Shown here piece by piece: positions 8,065-16,990 of a DNA stretch of 64,000 nt. The DNA is from CAZJHX01 sp964545715 (GTDB lineage Bacteria; Myxococcota_A; UBA9042; GCA-2863065): the NCBI GenBank assembly GCA_964545715.1, contig CAZJHX010000022.1:22179-86178 (forward strand), written 5' to 3'. Positions within the stretch are counted from its first letter, which is position 1. Each line of letters begins with the position of its first letter. A program made the translations under genes and the position numbers. Below the pieces are notes generated by a model. It did no database searches. It saw only the letters and a list, made by a program, of their open reading frames with translations, and was not told the origin of the DNA.

Positions 8065-9956
8065 TGACGACCGAGCGGACCTACGTAACGACGCCGATCT
8101 ACTATGTGAACGATCGCCCGCACATCGGGCACGCATACACGACCATCCTGACCGACGCGATCGCGCGCTGGCACCGTCAGGCCGGACGGCAGACGTTCTT
8201 TTTGACCGGCACGGACGAGCACGGACAGAAGGTCCAACAGGCGGCCGACAAGCGCGGCATGTCGCCCCAGGCGCACTGCGACGAGCTGCACCAGGCGTTC
8301 AAAGATCTGTGGCCGGAGCTGCACATCGAGATCAGCCGGTTCATCCGCACCACCGAGCCCGAGCACGTAACCGTCGTGCAGGGCGTGCTGAAGCGGCTGT
8401 GGGATGCCGACCTGATCTACGCCAAGGAGTACGGCGGCTGGTACTGCGTCAGCGAGGAGCGCTTCTTCACCGACAAAGAGGTCACCGAGACGACCGGCGA
8501 TGACGGTGCCGTGCGCACGTGTCCCAACGGCGACGTGGTCGAGTGGATCGAAGAGAAGAACTACTTCTTCAAGATGAGCGCATACCAGCAGCAGCTCATC
8601 GACTGGATCGAAGAGCACGAGGACTTCATCCAGCCGTCATTCCGCCGCAACGAGGTGCTCGGCTTCCTGCGCGAGCCGCTGATGGACCTGTGCATCTCGC
8701 GCCCGAAATCGCGCCTGTCCTGGGGCATAGAGCTGCCGTTCGACACCGACTACGTCACCTATGTCTGGTTCGACGCGCTACTGAACTACCTGACCGGCAT
8801 CGGTTACCCCGACGGCGACGAGTGGCAGGCGTGGTGGGCGGAGTCGCACCACCTGATCGGCAAGGACATCCTGACAACGCATTGCGTGTACTGGACGACC
8901 ATGCTGATGGCGATGGAGGTGCCGCTGCCAAAGAGCTTCGTCGCGCACGGCTGGTGGCTGATGGGCGACTCCAAGATGTCCAAGTCGAAGGGCAACGTCG
9001 TGGACCCGATGGCGCTAAAGGACATGTATGGCGTGGAGGTCTTCCGCTACTACCTGCTGCGCGAGATGTCCGTGGGCCAGGACGCGAGCTTCAGCGAGGC
9101 GGGGCTCGTCACGCGCAACAACACCGAGCTCGCCAACGCCCTGGGCAACCTGGCCAACCGCACGCTGAACATGGTCGAGAAGCGCTTTGGCGGCGCCGTG
9201 CCCGAGTACGTCACGCCGGATCCGGCGGACGATGAGATCAAAGCGGCGACGGCGGCGCTCGGTCCGGCGGTCGATGCCCACGTGGGCGCCTTCCGCATCC
9301 ACCTGGCGGTCGAGGAGTGCATGAAGCTGGCACGAGCCGCCAACGGCTACCTCACCGAGACCGCGCCGTTCCGGGTCGTAAAGACCGATCCCGAGCGCGC
9401 GGGGTCGATTCTGCGCCTGGTGCTGGCGGCTATCCACGAGGCGGCGCGCTGGTTGGCGCCGGCGATGCCACAAACCATGGCGGAGCTCATTCGGCGTGTG
9501 GGCGTCAACGACGCGGGCGTGCTGGAGACGGGCGCCCGCGTGGAGAAGGGCAGCCCGCTCTTCCCCCAATACGACATGCCCAAAGAAGAGGAGCCCGAGC
9601 CGGAGCCGGTCGCGGAGGCCCCGCCCGCGGACAACTTCATCGCGTTCGAGGACTTCACCAAGGTTGAGCTGCGCATCGGCAAGGTGCTGGTAGCCGAGAA
9701 GGTGAAGAAGTCCAATAAGCTGCTGCGCTTGGAGGTCGACCTTGGCACCGAGCAGCGACAGGTGCTGGCCGGCATCGCGCAGAGCTACGAGCCCGAGGCG
9801 ATCCTGGGCAGGCGCGTGGTCGTGGTCACCAACCTGAAGCCGCGCAAGATCTTCGGCCTGGAGAGCCAGGGCATGATCCTGGCCGCGCACGACGACGGCG
9901 GACTGTTCGTGATGAGCCCGGACGGCGAGCCCGCCCCCGGATCTCCTGTAAGCTAG
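8064..9956 (+). CDS. metG: Methionine-tRNA ligase with C-terminal tRNA-binding domain
   Basis: A 630-aa class I aminoacyl-tRNA synthetase that charges tRNA-Met. The ATG at 8064 follows GGAGGG. The frame is open further upstream, but only this start gives the family N-terminus (TTPIYYVND). HIGH is at residues 20-23 and KMSKS at about 304-308, both in the Rossmann catalytic core. The connective insertion has single Cys residues but no CxxC pairs, so the zinc knuckles of the E. coli type look absent, as in the shorter MetRS class. Residues 525-630 form an EMAP/Trbp111-like OB fold (FTKVELRIGKVL, LKPRKIFGLESQGM). It meets apt tail to tail with a 4-bp overlap. Confidence 0.97.
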   Translation: MTTERTYVTTPIYYVNDRPHIGHAYTTILTDAIARWHRQAGRQTFFLTGTDEHGQKVQQAADKRGMSPQAHCDELHQAFKDLWPELHIEISRFIRTTEPEHVTVVQGVLKRLWDADLIYAKEYGGWYCVSEERFFTDKEVTETTGDDGAVRTCPNGDVVEWIEEKNYFFKMSAYQQQLIDWIEEHEDFIQPSFRRNEVLGFLREPLMDLCISRPKSRLSWGIELPFDTDYVTYVWFDALLNYLTGIGYPDGDEWQAWWAESHHLIGKDILTTHCVYWTTMLMAMEVPLPKSFVAHGWWLMGDSKMSKSKGNVVDPMALKDMYGVEVFRYYLLREMSVGQDASFSEAGLVTRNNTELANALGNLANRTLNMVEKRFGGAVPEYVTPDPADDEIKAATAALGPAVDAHVGAFRIHLAVEECMKLARAANGYLTETAPFRVVKTDPERAGSILRLVLAAIHEAARWLAPAMPQTMAELIRRVGVNDAGVLETGARVEKGSPLFPQYDMPKEEEPEPEPVAEAPPADNFIAFEDFTKVELRIGKVLVAEKVKKSNKLLRLEVDLGTEQRQVLAGIAQSYEPEAILGRRVVVVTNLKPRKIFGLESQGMILAAHDDGGLFVMSPDGEPAPGSPVS

Positions 9957-10477
9957 TAGGAGATCAGACTGTGCTGCGGGGCGTCGATTCGCGCCGCGCC
10001 GTTCAAGAAGCTGAGCTCGACGACAAAGGCGCAGCCGACGACGTGTCCGCCCGCCTCTCTCAGCAGCTGTACCGCTGCGCAGGCCGTGCCGCCGGTTGCC
10101 AGCAGATCGTCGACCAGCAACACCTTCTGGCCCGACTTGATCGAGTCGACGTGCATCTCGATCCGGTCCGTGCCGTACTCGAGAGCGTAGTCCACGCCGC
10201 GCTTCTCGTACGGCAGCTTTCCGGGCTTGCGCAGCATCGCAAAGCCCACGCCCAGCTCATACGCCACGGCGGTGCCGAACGGAAAGCCGCGGCTCTCCAG
10301 ACCGGCCACCACGTCCACACCGCTGTCGGACCAGCGCTCGGTGAGCAGGCTGATGGACGCCTTCAGCCCGGCGGGGCTCTCCAGCAGGGGCGCGATGTCT
10401 TTGAAGACGATGCCCGGCTTCGGGAAGTCGGGAACGTCCCGGATACAGGCGCGAATGATGTCGAGTCGGTCACTCAT
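9953..10477 (-). CDS. apt: Adenine phosphoribosyltransferase
   Basis: A 174-aa type I phosphoribosyltransferase that salvages adenine to AMP using PRPP. The PRPP loop is VLLVDDLLATGGT near residues 120-132, with the two adjacent acidic residues. The N-terminal DFPKPGIVFKDIAPLL and the flexible-loop LPYEKRGVDYALEYG are specific to Apt. The length is normal for the family. The ATG lies three bases after the surE stop, so the two are one transcription unit joining nucleotide dephosphorylation and base salvage. Confidence 0.96.
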   Translation of the reverse strand: MSDRLDIIRACIRDVPDFPKPGIVFKDIAPLLESPAGLKASISLLTERWSDSGVDVVAGLESRGFPFGTAVAYELGVGFAMLRKPGKLPYEKRGVDYALEYGTDRIEMHVDSIKSGQKVLLVDDLLATGGTACAAVQLLREAGGHVVGCAFVVELSFLNGAARIDAPQHSLISY

Positions 10478-10480
10478 AAG

Positions 10481-11254
10481 CTAGAAGTCCTGGTTCCATG
10501 AGGTCATGTCGGTAGCGGCGACAGGGCACGTGACGTTGCAGGTCAGCGGCGAGACCGACACGAAGCCCTCGCGCACGGCGTTGCAGTCGCTGCCGGGCAT
10601 ATCGGGCATGCGGACGTCGGAGCCGCCGATCCACAGATAGTCGCGACCGCGCGGGTCCTGACGCACCACGATCTCGGTCGAGTAGAAGCGATGTCCCAGC
10701 GTGGTGCCGCGAATGCCCGTCACCGGGCCGACGCGCGGGTTGGGGATGTTGCAGTTCAAGAACGTGAACTCGGGCAGCTCAGCGGAGATCGCCGTCTTGA
10801 TCACGGCGGACGCCTGGCTCATCACCTCGCGGAAGGGATAGCCCTTTCCGCCGGAGATCAGCGACAGCGCCAGCCCCGGCACACCCTTGAGCACGGCCTC
10901 CCGCGCCGCCGCGACCGTCCCCGAATACAAGACGTCCCAGCCCAGGTTCGGGCCCGGGTTGATGCCGCTGACGACCAGGTCGGGCAGCTCACCGCGCAGG
11001 ATGTGGTGCAGACCGACGTAAACGCAGTCGGTGGGGGTTCCGCCCTCGATTGCGTACGTGCGGGGGGCAGTCTCCCGGACTCTCAGCGGGTGGGACAACG
11101 TGATCGCGTGCGAGACGCCGCTCTGATCGCGGTCGGGCGCCACAATGATCGTCTCGCCGAACTCGGCCGCCACCTCCGCCAGCACGTGAAGCCCTTCGGA
11201 GTGAATGCCGTCGTCGTTTGTGATGAGAATGCGCACGGGCGGCGACGTTAGCAT
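10481..11254 (-). CDS. surE: 5'/3'-nucleotidase SurE
   Basis: A 257-aa SurE family metal-dependent phosphatase acting on nucleoside monophosphates in the cytoplasm. The N-terminal RILITNDDGIHSEG supplies the paired Asp metal ligands; VAPDRDQSGVSHAIT and VSGINPGPNLGWDVLYSGTV are the other family blocks with ligand Ser and Asn. The ATG start is used here. A GTG six codons later (11236) directly before RILITNDD is a reasonable alternative, and neither has a strong Shine-Dalgarno. It is divergent from the glutamine amidotransferase gene and followed at three bases by apt. Confidence 0.96.
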   Translation of the reverse strand: MLTSPPVRILITNDDGIHSEGLHVLAEVAAEFGETIIVAPDRDQSGVSHAITLSHPLRVRETAPRTYAIEGGTPTDCVYVGLHHILRGELPDLVVSGINPGPNLGWDVLYSGTVAAAREAVLKGVPGLALSLISGGKGYPFREVMSQASAVIKTAISAELPEFTFLNCNIPNPRVGPVTGIRGTTLGHRFYSTEIVVRQDPRGRDYLWIGGSDVRMPDMPGSDCNAVREGFVSVSPLTCNVTCPVAATDMTSWNQDF

Positions 11255-11304
11255 GTTCGCCGCGCCGATGGCGATCCGCGGAACACACTGGTACGGTCCG
11301 ACCC

Positions 11305-12024
11305 ATGAAGCGCCCGGTCATCGGCCTTTCGGCCAATCTGTTCCCTGCCGAGAAGCGCCACTTCTACGACGGCAAGGCGCTGCTGTACGCCGAACAGTGC
11401 ATGGTGAACCGCGTCATCGGGGCGGGCGGCGTCCCCGTCGTGCTGCCGGTGGTCGACGATCCGGACCTGATCGCCGGCCAGGCGGACCTGATCGATGGAC
11501 TGCTGCTCACCGGCGGCACCGACATCCAGCCGGAGATCTATGGCCAGGAGGACCGCGGCTGGCCAGGGCAGCCGCATCGGGATCGCTACGAGATCGCCAT
11601 CGTCCAGGCGGCGCGCGCCAAACGCCGTCCCATGCTGGGCGTCTGCCGGGGTCACGAGATCCTCAATGTCGCGTTCGGCGGGACGCTGGTTCAAGACATC
11701 CTGACCGACCTGCCGCACTGCCACAGCCACCGCGACCAGGAGCTGTACGACACGCTCAAACACCCCGTGAAGCTGGCGCCCGACACGCTGCTGGTGGAGC
11801 TGTTCGGTGCAACCGACGTCGAGTGCAACAGCATCCATCACCAGGCAATCGCCACCCTGGGCGAGGGGCTGGTAGCGGCCGCGTGGTCGGACGACGGCCT
11901 GGTCGAGGCGATCACCGCGCCAGACGACCACTGGACCTGGGGCGTACAGTGGCACCCCGAGTGGGACGACGCGGCCCCGCACCTGGCGCTGTTCCGGAGC
12001 TTTCTGGAGGCCTGCGAGCCGTGA
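11305..12024 (+). CDS. Class I glutamine amidotransferase-like hydrolase (peptidase C26)
   Basis: A 239-aa protein of the gamma-glutamyl-gamma-aminobutyrate hydrolase (PuuD) family. The nucleophile elbow GVCRGHE (Cys near residue 114) and the catalytic His-Glu in GVQWHPE are both present, as are the oxyanion segment LLTGGTDI and the HHQAI block that follows the middle strands. It cleaves gamma-glutamyl amides, with GABA conjugates as the known substrate of the E. coli enzyme. No putrescine genes are nearby, so the substrate here is open. The stop overlaps the GTG start of a lipoprotein by 4 bp. Confidence 0.92.
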   Translation: MKRPVIGLSANLFPAEKRHFYDGKALLYAEQCMVNRVIGAGGVPVVLPVVDDPDLIAGQADLIDGLLLTGGTDIQPEIYGQEDRGWPGQPHRDRYEIAIVQAARAKRRPMLGVCRGHEILNVAFGGTLVQDILTDLPHCHSHRDQELYDTLKHPVKLAPDTLLVELFGATDVECNSIHHQAIATLGEGLVAAAWSDDGLVEAITAPDDHWTWGVQWHPEWDDAAPHLALFRSFLEACEP

Positions 12025-12791
12025 CGCGCGCGTGGATCAGTGGCCTGGCGGCCCTGGTGGCCGTGTCCACGGGATGCCGCTCCTCGGCGCCCGAGGTCGA
12101 GAAGCGCAGCGTGGAAGAGCGGCTGCGAGGCGCCATCGTAGGTCCAGGCGCGGAGTGCAAGCGGTCGTCGGACTGCGACTCCGGCGTCTGCAGCGACAGC
12201 TTCTGCACACCGCTGATCGACGCGGGCCAGCGCTGGATGGAGCTGGCGACGGCGGAGAAGGTGAGGGCCCTGATCGCGGAGGACGCCCGCATCGTCGACC
12301 TGCTGCATACGGAGATCGCCCCCGAGCTGGAGGGGCAGGACCCGTACGTCCGCGCCCGCTTCGCTACCCTGCTCGGCGGCCTGGAGGACGCGCGCTTCAC
12401 GCCACTGCTCCAGAAATGGGCGAAGGATCCGGTGGAGCGGGTACGAGTCAGCGCGGTGCTGGCGCTCGGCTATGCCCGGACCGATGCCGGCTACGACGGC
12501 GTGCTGGAGCTGCTGGACCACCGCTCGGACGTCGTGGTGCTGGCGACGGTCGACACGCTGGGCCGATACACGAGCACCAGCGTGCGCGACGACGCGATCG
12601 CCGAGCTGATCGACCTGTTGGAGCACGATGATTACCGCGTCCGTCAGCGCGCGGTTCGGTGGCTGGGCGACGCCAAGGCCGCAACCCCGAAAGTGATCGC
12701 GGCGCTTCGCGCGATCCTCGAGACCGACGGCGACGGCTATCTAAGATACGACGTCCAGTCCGCGCTCCACGCGCTGGATGCCAAGAACTGA
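12021..12791 (+). CDS. HEAT-repeat lipoprotein
   Basis: A 256-aa predicted lipoprotein. GTG 12021-12023 overlaps the preceding stop (GTGA) and gives a signal peptide, VTRAWISGLAALVAVSTGC, ending in a lipobox Cys at residue 19; the frame is open upstream but that is amidotransferase sequence. A short CKRSSDCDSGVCSDSFC stretch follows, a Cys pattern common on myxobacterial surface lipoproteins. Residues about 100-250 are HEAT-like helices (VRVSAVLALGYAR, VVVLATVDTLGRY, VRQRAVRWLGDAK). Probably an envelope-anchored scaffold; partner unknown. It converges on the large HEAT protein downstream. Confidence 0.82.
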   Translation: MTRAWISGLAALVAVSTGCRSSAPEVEKRSVEERLRGAIVGPGAECKRSSDCDSGVCSDSFCTPLIDAGQRWMELATAEKVRALIAEDARIVDLLHTEIAPELEGQDPYVRARFATLLGGLEDARFTPLLQKWAKDPVERVRVSAVLALGYARTDAGYDGVLELLDHRSDVVVLATVDTLGRYTSTSVRDDAIAELIDLLEHDDYRVRQRAVRWLGDAKAATPKVIAALRAILETDGDGYLRYDVQSALHALDAKN

Positions 12792-12798
12792 CCCCGCT

Positions 12799-14697
12799 CT
12801 ACTTGCGGCCGCGGCGGCGCTTGCCCCGACGACGCTTGGGTCGCTTGGTGTTATGCAGCTGAAGCAGCGAGATCGCCGCGGTGACGCGTGAGCGCTCGTC
12901 CGAGTCGAAGAGCAGCTTTCGGAGCACCGCATCGGCCGTGTCGACGTCGCCCAGCCCACCGAGCAGACGGATGGCAGCGATCTTGACGACCTTGTCGCCG
13001 GCCTCCACGTAGTTCACCAGGCGGGCGACCTCGGACTTGCCGTTCTTGGCCGCCAGGCGCTCCAGAACGGACACCTTGAGCCCGTTGTCGCGCGACCGCT
13101 CCAGCGCGGTCTTCAGCAGCGTCTCCTCGTGTTTGGGGTGGCCCTTCAGGACGGCCATCGCGGCCTGACGAACCTCACCACGTGTGCTGGTGAGCGCCAT
13201 GTCGGCAAACGGCAGAAACTCCTGGCCCATGTCCTTGGCGATCTCGAGAAGGCGGTCGGGGGGCATCCAACCCAGGGCGACACGGAACGCGGTGAGGCCC
13301 TCGCCCTTGTCCAGCAGCATGATCGCTTTGACCGCCTCGCCGCGCGTCTGCAGGTTGCCGTCGTGTGTGGCGATCTTGAGGCTGGAGACGGCGTCGGTGT
13401 GCCGCACACGGGTCAGCGCTACGATCGCCCAGCGCCGGACCTCGGGGATCGGGTCGGTGATCAAGAAGCTGACCACCTGAACCACACCCTTGTCGCGGAT
13501 GTTTGCGAGCGCCTTGACGATCTCGATACGCAGGTCGCGCTCGCGCGTGTTGTCCAGCACCTTGGCCAGGTGAGGGATCGACTCCCGGCTGCCGATGCGG
13601 CCGACCGCCTGCGTGGCCGCCTTGCGCACGAACGGATCGCCGTGGAAGAGGTCCTCGTGCAACATCGGCAGCGCGCGGCCCTGCTCGATGATGCCCAGGT
13701 AATACACAGCGACCGCCTGGGTGCGAATGTTGTCGTTGGTACGAAAGCGGCGCAGCGTGTCCACGATCTTGGTGTTCTTGGTGCGGTAGTGGATCTCGAA
13801 GCACAGCCGCAGAATCTCGGGGTTCGTGTCCTTGCGCCGCATGAACGGCAGGATCGGGCCGTAGAGATCGGGACCGGCGACACCCACAAGCGCTTTGAGC
13901 GTGCGGATGATCGTCTTCTCGTTGCGAGTGGTCAGCGAGGGCAGAAGCGCTTTGACGGCGCTGCGATCACCGTGATGGGCCAACAGCTCAGCAGCGCGGG
14001 TGGCCAGCTCCGGATCCTTTGATTTCAGCAGCTTGCGAACAAACGGCATCGACGTGCCCTTGGGGAACTCGGTCAACGCCTCCAGCGCCTTCTGCTGGGT
14101 CGCCGGCGTGCCGAACTTGAGCACCAACTCGTATAAGGGCAGCACCTCTTTGGTACGCAGCGTCAGGATGAAGCGCTGAACACCATCGGCCAGCGCCTGG
14201 TTCTTGTCCGCCACCAGCGGCTTGAAGAACATCATCATCCGCTTGCCGCCGACCTTGCCGAACGCCTTGATGAGCTCGTTTTTGGTGGCCGCGCGGTTGT
14301 CGGCGATGACCTTGTGCCCCAGCGCGACGGCCTGCTTGTCTGGAATCATGGCCAGGATCGGCATGATCTCCTTATCCATGTCCCGCTTGGGGTTGGTCAT
14401 GGCGTTGAACAGGACCTCTTCCCAGGCCTTGTCCTTGATCCGAATGAGCGCGCGGACAGCCGCCGCCCGAACCGCGTAGACCGGGTCCTTCAGGGCGTCC
14501 AGCGCGTACGGCCGGGTGTCCTTGGGGCGCAGCACGGCGAACGCTTCGGTTGCGAGCGCGCGCGTTATGGCGTCCCCGGATCGGTTCGCCCGCTCCAGCA
14601 CGGAGTAAACCTGCTCGAAAAGCTCGTCGTCCATCTTGGCGTGAGCATCAGCAGAAACAACAAAAACCAACAGAATCGAGAGGATACGATATGCCAT
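12799..14697 (-). CDS. Secreted HEAT-repeat protein
   Basis: A 632-aa exported protein consisting almost wholly of HEAT/PBS-lyase-type repeats. Residues 1-20 are a signal peptide (LSILLVFVVSADAHA, AxA cleavage). Repeats then run to about residue 610, for example VYAVRAAAVRALIRI, FVRKAATQAVGRIGS and EVRRWAIVALTRV. It closes with a very basic tail of Arg/Lys/Gly. The solenoid suggests protein or peptidoglycan-associated scaffolding in the periplasm. The basic tail could bind acidic polymers; this is inference. It is divergent from the histidine phosphatase by 63 bp. Confidence 0.82.
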   Translation of the reverse strand: MAYRILSILLVFVVSADAHAKMDDELFEQVYSVLERANRSGDAITRALATEAFAVLRPKDTRPYALDALKDPVYAVRAAAVRALIRIKDKAWEEVLFNAMTNPKRDMDKEIMPILAMIPDKQAVALGHKVIADNRAATKNELIKAFGKVGGKRMMMFFKPLVADKNQALADGVQRFILTLRTKEVLPLYELVLKFGTPATQQKALEALTEFPKGTSMPFVRKLLKSKDPELATRAAELLAHHGDRSAVKALLPSLTTRNEKTIIRTLKALVGVAGPDLYGPILPFMRRKDTNPEILRLCFEIHYRTKNTKIVDTLRRFRTNDNIRTQAVAVYYLGIIEQGRALPMLHEDLFHGDPFVRKAATQAVGRIGSRESIPHLAKVLDNTRERDLRIEIVKALANIRDKGVVQVVSFLITDPIPEVRRWAIVALTRVRHTDAVSSLKIATHDGNLQTRGEAVKAIMLLDKGEGLTAFRVALGWMPPDRLLEIAKDMGQEFLPFADMALTSTRGEVRQAAMAVLKGHPKHEETLLKTALERSRDNGLKVSVLERLAAKNGKSEVARLVNYVEAGDKVVKIAAIRLLGGLGDVDTADAVLRKLLFDSDERSRVTAAISLLQLHNTKRPKRRRGKRRRGRK

Positions 14698-14760
14698 GAC
14701 GACTGGGGTTCTACCGCTCGTCTCTTTGATGTGTCAAGGCGAACGACTTACCATCGGCCG

Positions 14761-15399
14761 ATGGCGATTGGGACGAAACTGACCCTTCTGCGACACGGCA
14801 CGACAAAAGCCAACGTTGACGGCCTGTTTCTGGGACAGACGGACGTGGCACTGAACGCCGTTGGGATCGGTGAGGCCCGCGCGCTGGGGCAGCGCCTGGC
14901 CGGCTCGGACATCGACGTGCTCATCGCCAGCGATTTGATCCGCGCCAGGGATACCGGGTCGGCCGTGGCAGAGGCCTTGGGCCTGGAGCTGGTCACGAAC
15001 GCCGCGTTCCGGGAGATGCACCTGGGCGACTTCGAGTGCGTGCCCGCCAAGACCGTGCACGCCGAGAACCCGGAGCTGATGCGGCGATGGCTGTTGGACC
15101 CGGGATCCGTGCGAATGCCCGGCGCCGAGGCGGAGACGCTGCGCGAGGTGCAGGCCCGCGCCTGGACGGGCGTCGAGGCCCTCGTGGCGACTCACCCAGG
15201 CAAGCACATCGCCGTCGTCACCCACACCTTCACACTGTTAATGATCATCTGCGCGGCGACCGAGCTGGAGCTCTCCAGCTTCCGCCGCCTGCATGTGGAT
15301 CGGGCCAGCATCAGTCGCCTCGAGTGGCGATCCTTCGGCCCGACGCTTCGAGTATTCAATGATACGGCACACCTTCAGTCACGCGTTCAGGCCGATTAA
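14761..15399 (+). CDS. Histidine phosphatase family protein
   Basis: A 212-aa member of the phosphoglycerate mutase-like superfamily. The phospho-accepting His is in LLRHGTT at residues 8-14, LIASDLIRARDTG is the second family block, FREMHLGDFEC supplies the acid residue, and VVTHTFTLLM has the distal His. The substrate is not set by these motifs; relatives act on phosphosugars, alpha-ribazole phosphate or phosphoproteins. ATG 14761 gives the natural N-terminus MAIGTKLTLLRHG, although the frame is open for 150 codons upstream. Confidence 0.9.
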   Translation: MAIGTKLTLLRHGTTKANVDGLFLGQTDVALNAVGIGEARALGQRLAGSDIDVLIASDLIRARDTGSAVAEALGLELVTNAAFREMHLGDFECVPAKTVHAENPELMRRWLLDPGSVRMPGAEAETLREVQARAWTGVEALVATHPGKHIAVVTHTFTLLMIICAATELELSSFRRLHVDRASISRLEWRSFGPTLRVFNDTAHLQSRVQAD

Positions 15400-15459
15400 A
15401 TCCGTCCGTTGGTTGATTGTGGTCGGGCCGCGCTATAAAGTTTGGCGGCTATTGGTGAG

Positions 15460-16980
15460 ATGAGACGACATTTTCTCCTGGTATTGTGCGCGTACTTCGT
15501 AAGTGCGTGCGGTGTGGAAGCACCGACGATCGAACCTGCTCCTGAGCAGCTCGACACCGGCGCAGTGACGGCGAGCCTCAACCACAGCCAACAAGCCTGC
15601 ATGCTGGAGCTGGTCAACGACTGCGGCTACGACCAGGGCTTCTTCGACTACGAGATCGACTGGGACCGGCGCGCGGTCGAGGCGCTGCTGATCCATCGCG
15701 ACGGCGCTGACGCTGAGTGCGGCACCGACGACGACCTGATCATCTCCGACATCCAGGTGCTGGACGCCATGCCGTTCGTCGGCGACTCCGCCCTGCGCTC
15801 GCTGCGCGATTACGTCATCGCAAACGGGTGCGACGCGCCTGAGACCTACGCCATCGTCGAGGGCGTTCCTTTCACGGAGGAAGAGGCGTTGGCCACGGTC
15901 AGCTTCGTCAACCACGCGACTGCGACGGTCATCGACGACGACACCGGCATCTCGGCCAAGGCGGCGGGCCTCATCGTGGCGTATCGCCCCTTCAGCGAGA
16001 CCAATCCCGAGTCCGGACTCACGGTGCTGGCCGCGGTCCCGATGGTCGGACCGGCCACGCTCGAGCGCCTGCGCGACCACGCGATCGGCAACGGCGGCTA
16101 TACGTGCTCCAACCTCGAGGGCGAGTACAGCGAAGTCAGCTTCACGGCTCAGCAGGCGCACGACGTGTTGGATATGGCCAACAGCGCCCAGCAGGAAGAG
16201 CTGATGGTCATCACGGGCATCGGCGCCATCATGTCGGCGCGCATCGTCATGGCCCGCGCCGCAGCGGACGGCTTCCTGTCGGTCACCGACCTGGACGCCA
16301 TCCCGGCGCTGGGACCCACGCTTCTTCAGACGCTGCGCGACGAGGTGTCCGACAAGTGGTGCAACAAGCCGGGGGCCGCCTGTGGCTGCGGCGGCACGCG
16401 CCTGCCGAAGGGTGTCTCAGTGCTGCTGGCGACCGCTCAGAACCACCTGGACGACCCGTCGACAGAGCCCATGGCGCGCTTCTTCAAGCTGCTCGGGCCC
16501 GTGAACTATCAGCGCATGACCACCGAGGTGCTGGCCCAGCTGGCGGCGCGCTTTACCGAGGACCAGCCGGCCATCCACAACAACGCTGAGCTGGACGCCA
16601 CAGTGCTTGAGGCGCTGTCCGAGGTGCTGAACCAGAAGCGGTTCACCAAGCCGTTCGACTGGCTGCCCGTGACCGTGCCCGTGCCCGACGACCAGGACGT
16701 GGCGCTGCAGACCGCGGTAGACGGGCTCATCATCGCCCTGGGCGACGCCGACCTGGCCGCCACATCGCTGGGGGTCAGCTTCCCCGAGCTGATTCTGAAC
16801 GCCGAGGATTATTACCTGGACGACGTCACCGCGTGGCGTAAGTGGGCGCGCCCCGATCTGGAGCGCGAGGATCTGCCGAAGTCATGGGTGTTCCAGGGCT
16901 GGTTCCTGGACATCTGGTGCGAGGTCACCGTCAGCCGGGTCACCGGCCAGGTCCTCGACGCGATTCTAGAGACCGAGTAG
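15460..16980 (+). CDS. Lipoprotein with three helix-hairpin-helix-like repeats
   Basis: A 506-aa predicted lipoprotein starting at ATG 15460, with MRRHFLLVLCAYFVSAC as signal peptide and lipobox. Three spaced copies of a helix-hairpin-helix-like unit are visible: LDAMPFVGDSALRSLRDYV, LAAVPMVGPATLERLRDHA and LDAIPALGPTLLQTLRDEV. A related ITGIGAIMSARIVMARAA lies just before the third, close to the ComEA form. A CGCGG cluster divides these from a C-terminal region of about 200 residues that I cannot assign. ComEA-type motifs bind DNA without sequence specificity, so a surface DNA contact is possible. These hairpins are also used for protein packing, so this is only a hypothesis. Confidence 0.75.
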   Translation: MRRHFLLVLCAYFVSACGVEAPTIEPAPEQLDTGAVTASLNHSQQACMLELVNDCGYDQGFFDYEIDWDRRAVEALLIHRDGADAECGTDDDLIISDIQVLDAMPFVGDSALRSLRDYVIANGCDAPETYAIVEGVPFTEEEALATVSFVNHATATVIDDDTGISAKAAGLIVAYRPFSETNPESGLTVLAAVPMVGPATLERLRDHAIGNGGYTCSNLEGEYSEVSFTAQQAHDVLDMANSAQQEELMVITGIGAIMSARIVMARAAADGFLSVTDLDAIPALGPTLLQTLRDEVSDKWCNKPGAACGCGGTRLPKGVSVLLATAQNHLDDPSTEPMARFFKLLGPVNYQRMTTEVLAQLAARFTEDQPAIHNNAELDATVLEALSEVLNQKRFTKPFDWLPVTVPVPDDQDVALQTAVDGLIIALGDADLAATSLGVSFPELILNAEDYYLDDVTAWRKWARPDLEREDLPKSWVFQGWFLDIWCEVTVSRVTGQVLDAILETE

Positions 16981-16990
16981 CTCTGTTGCC

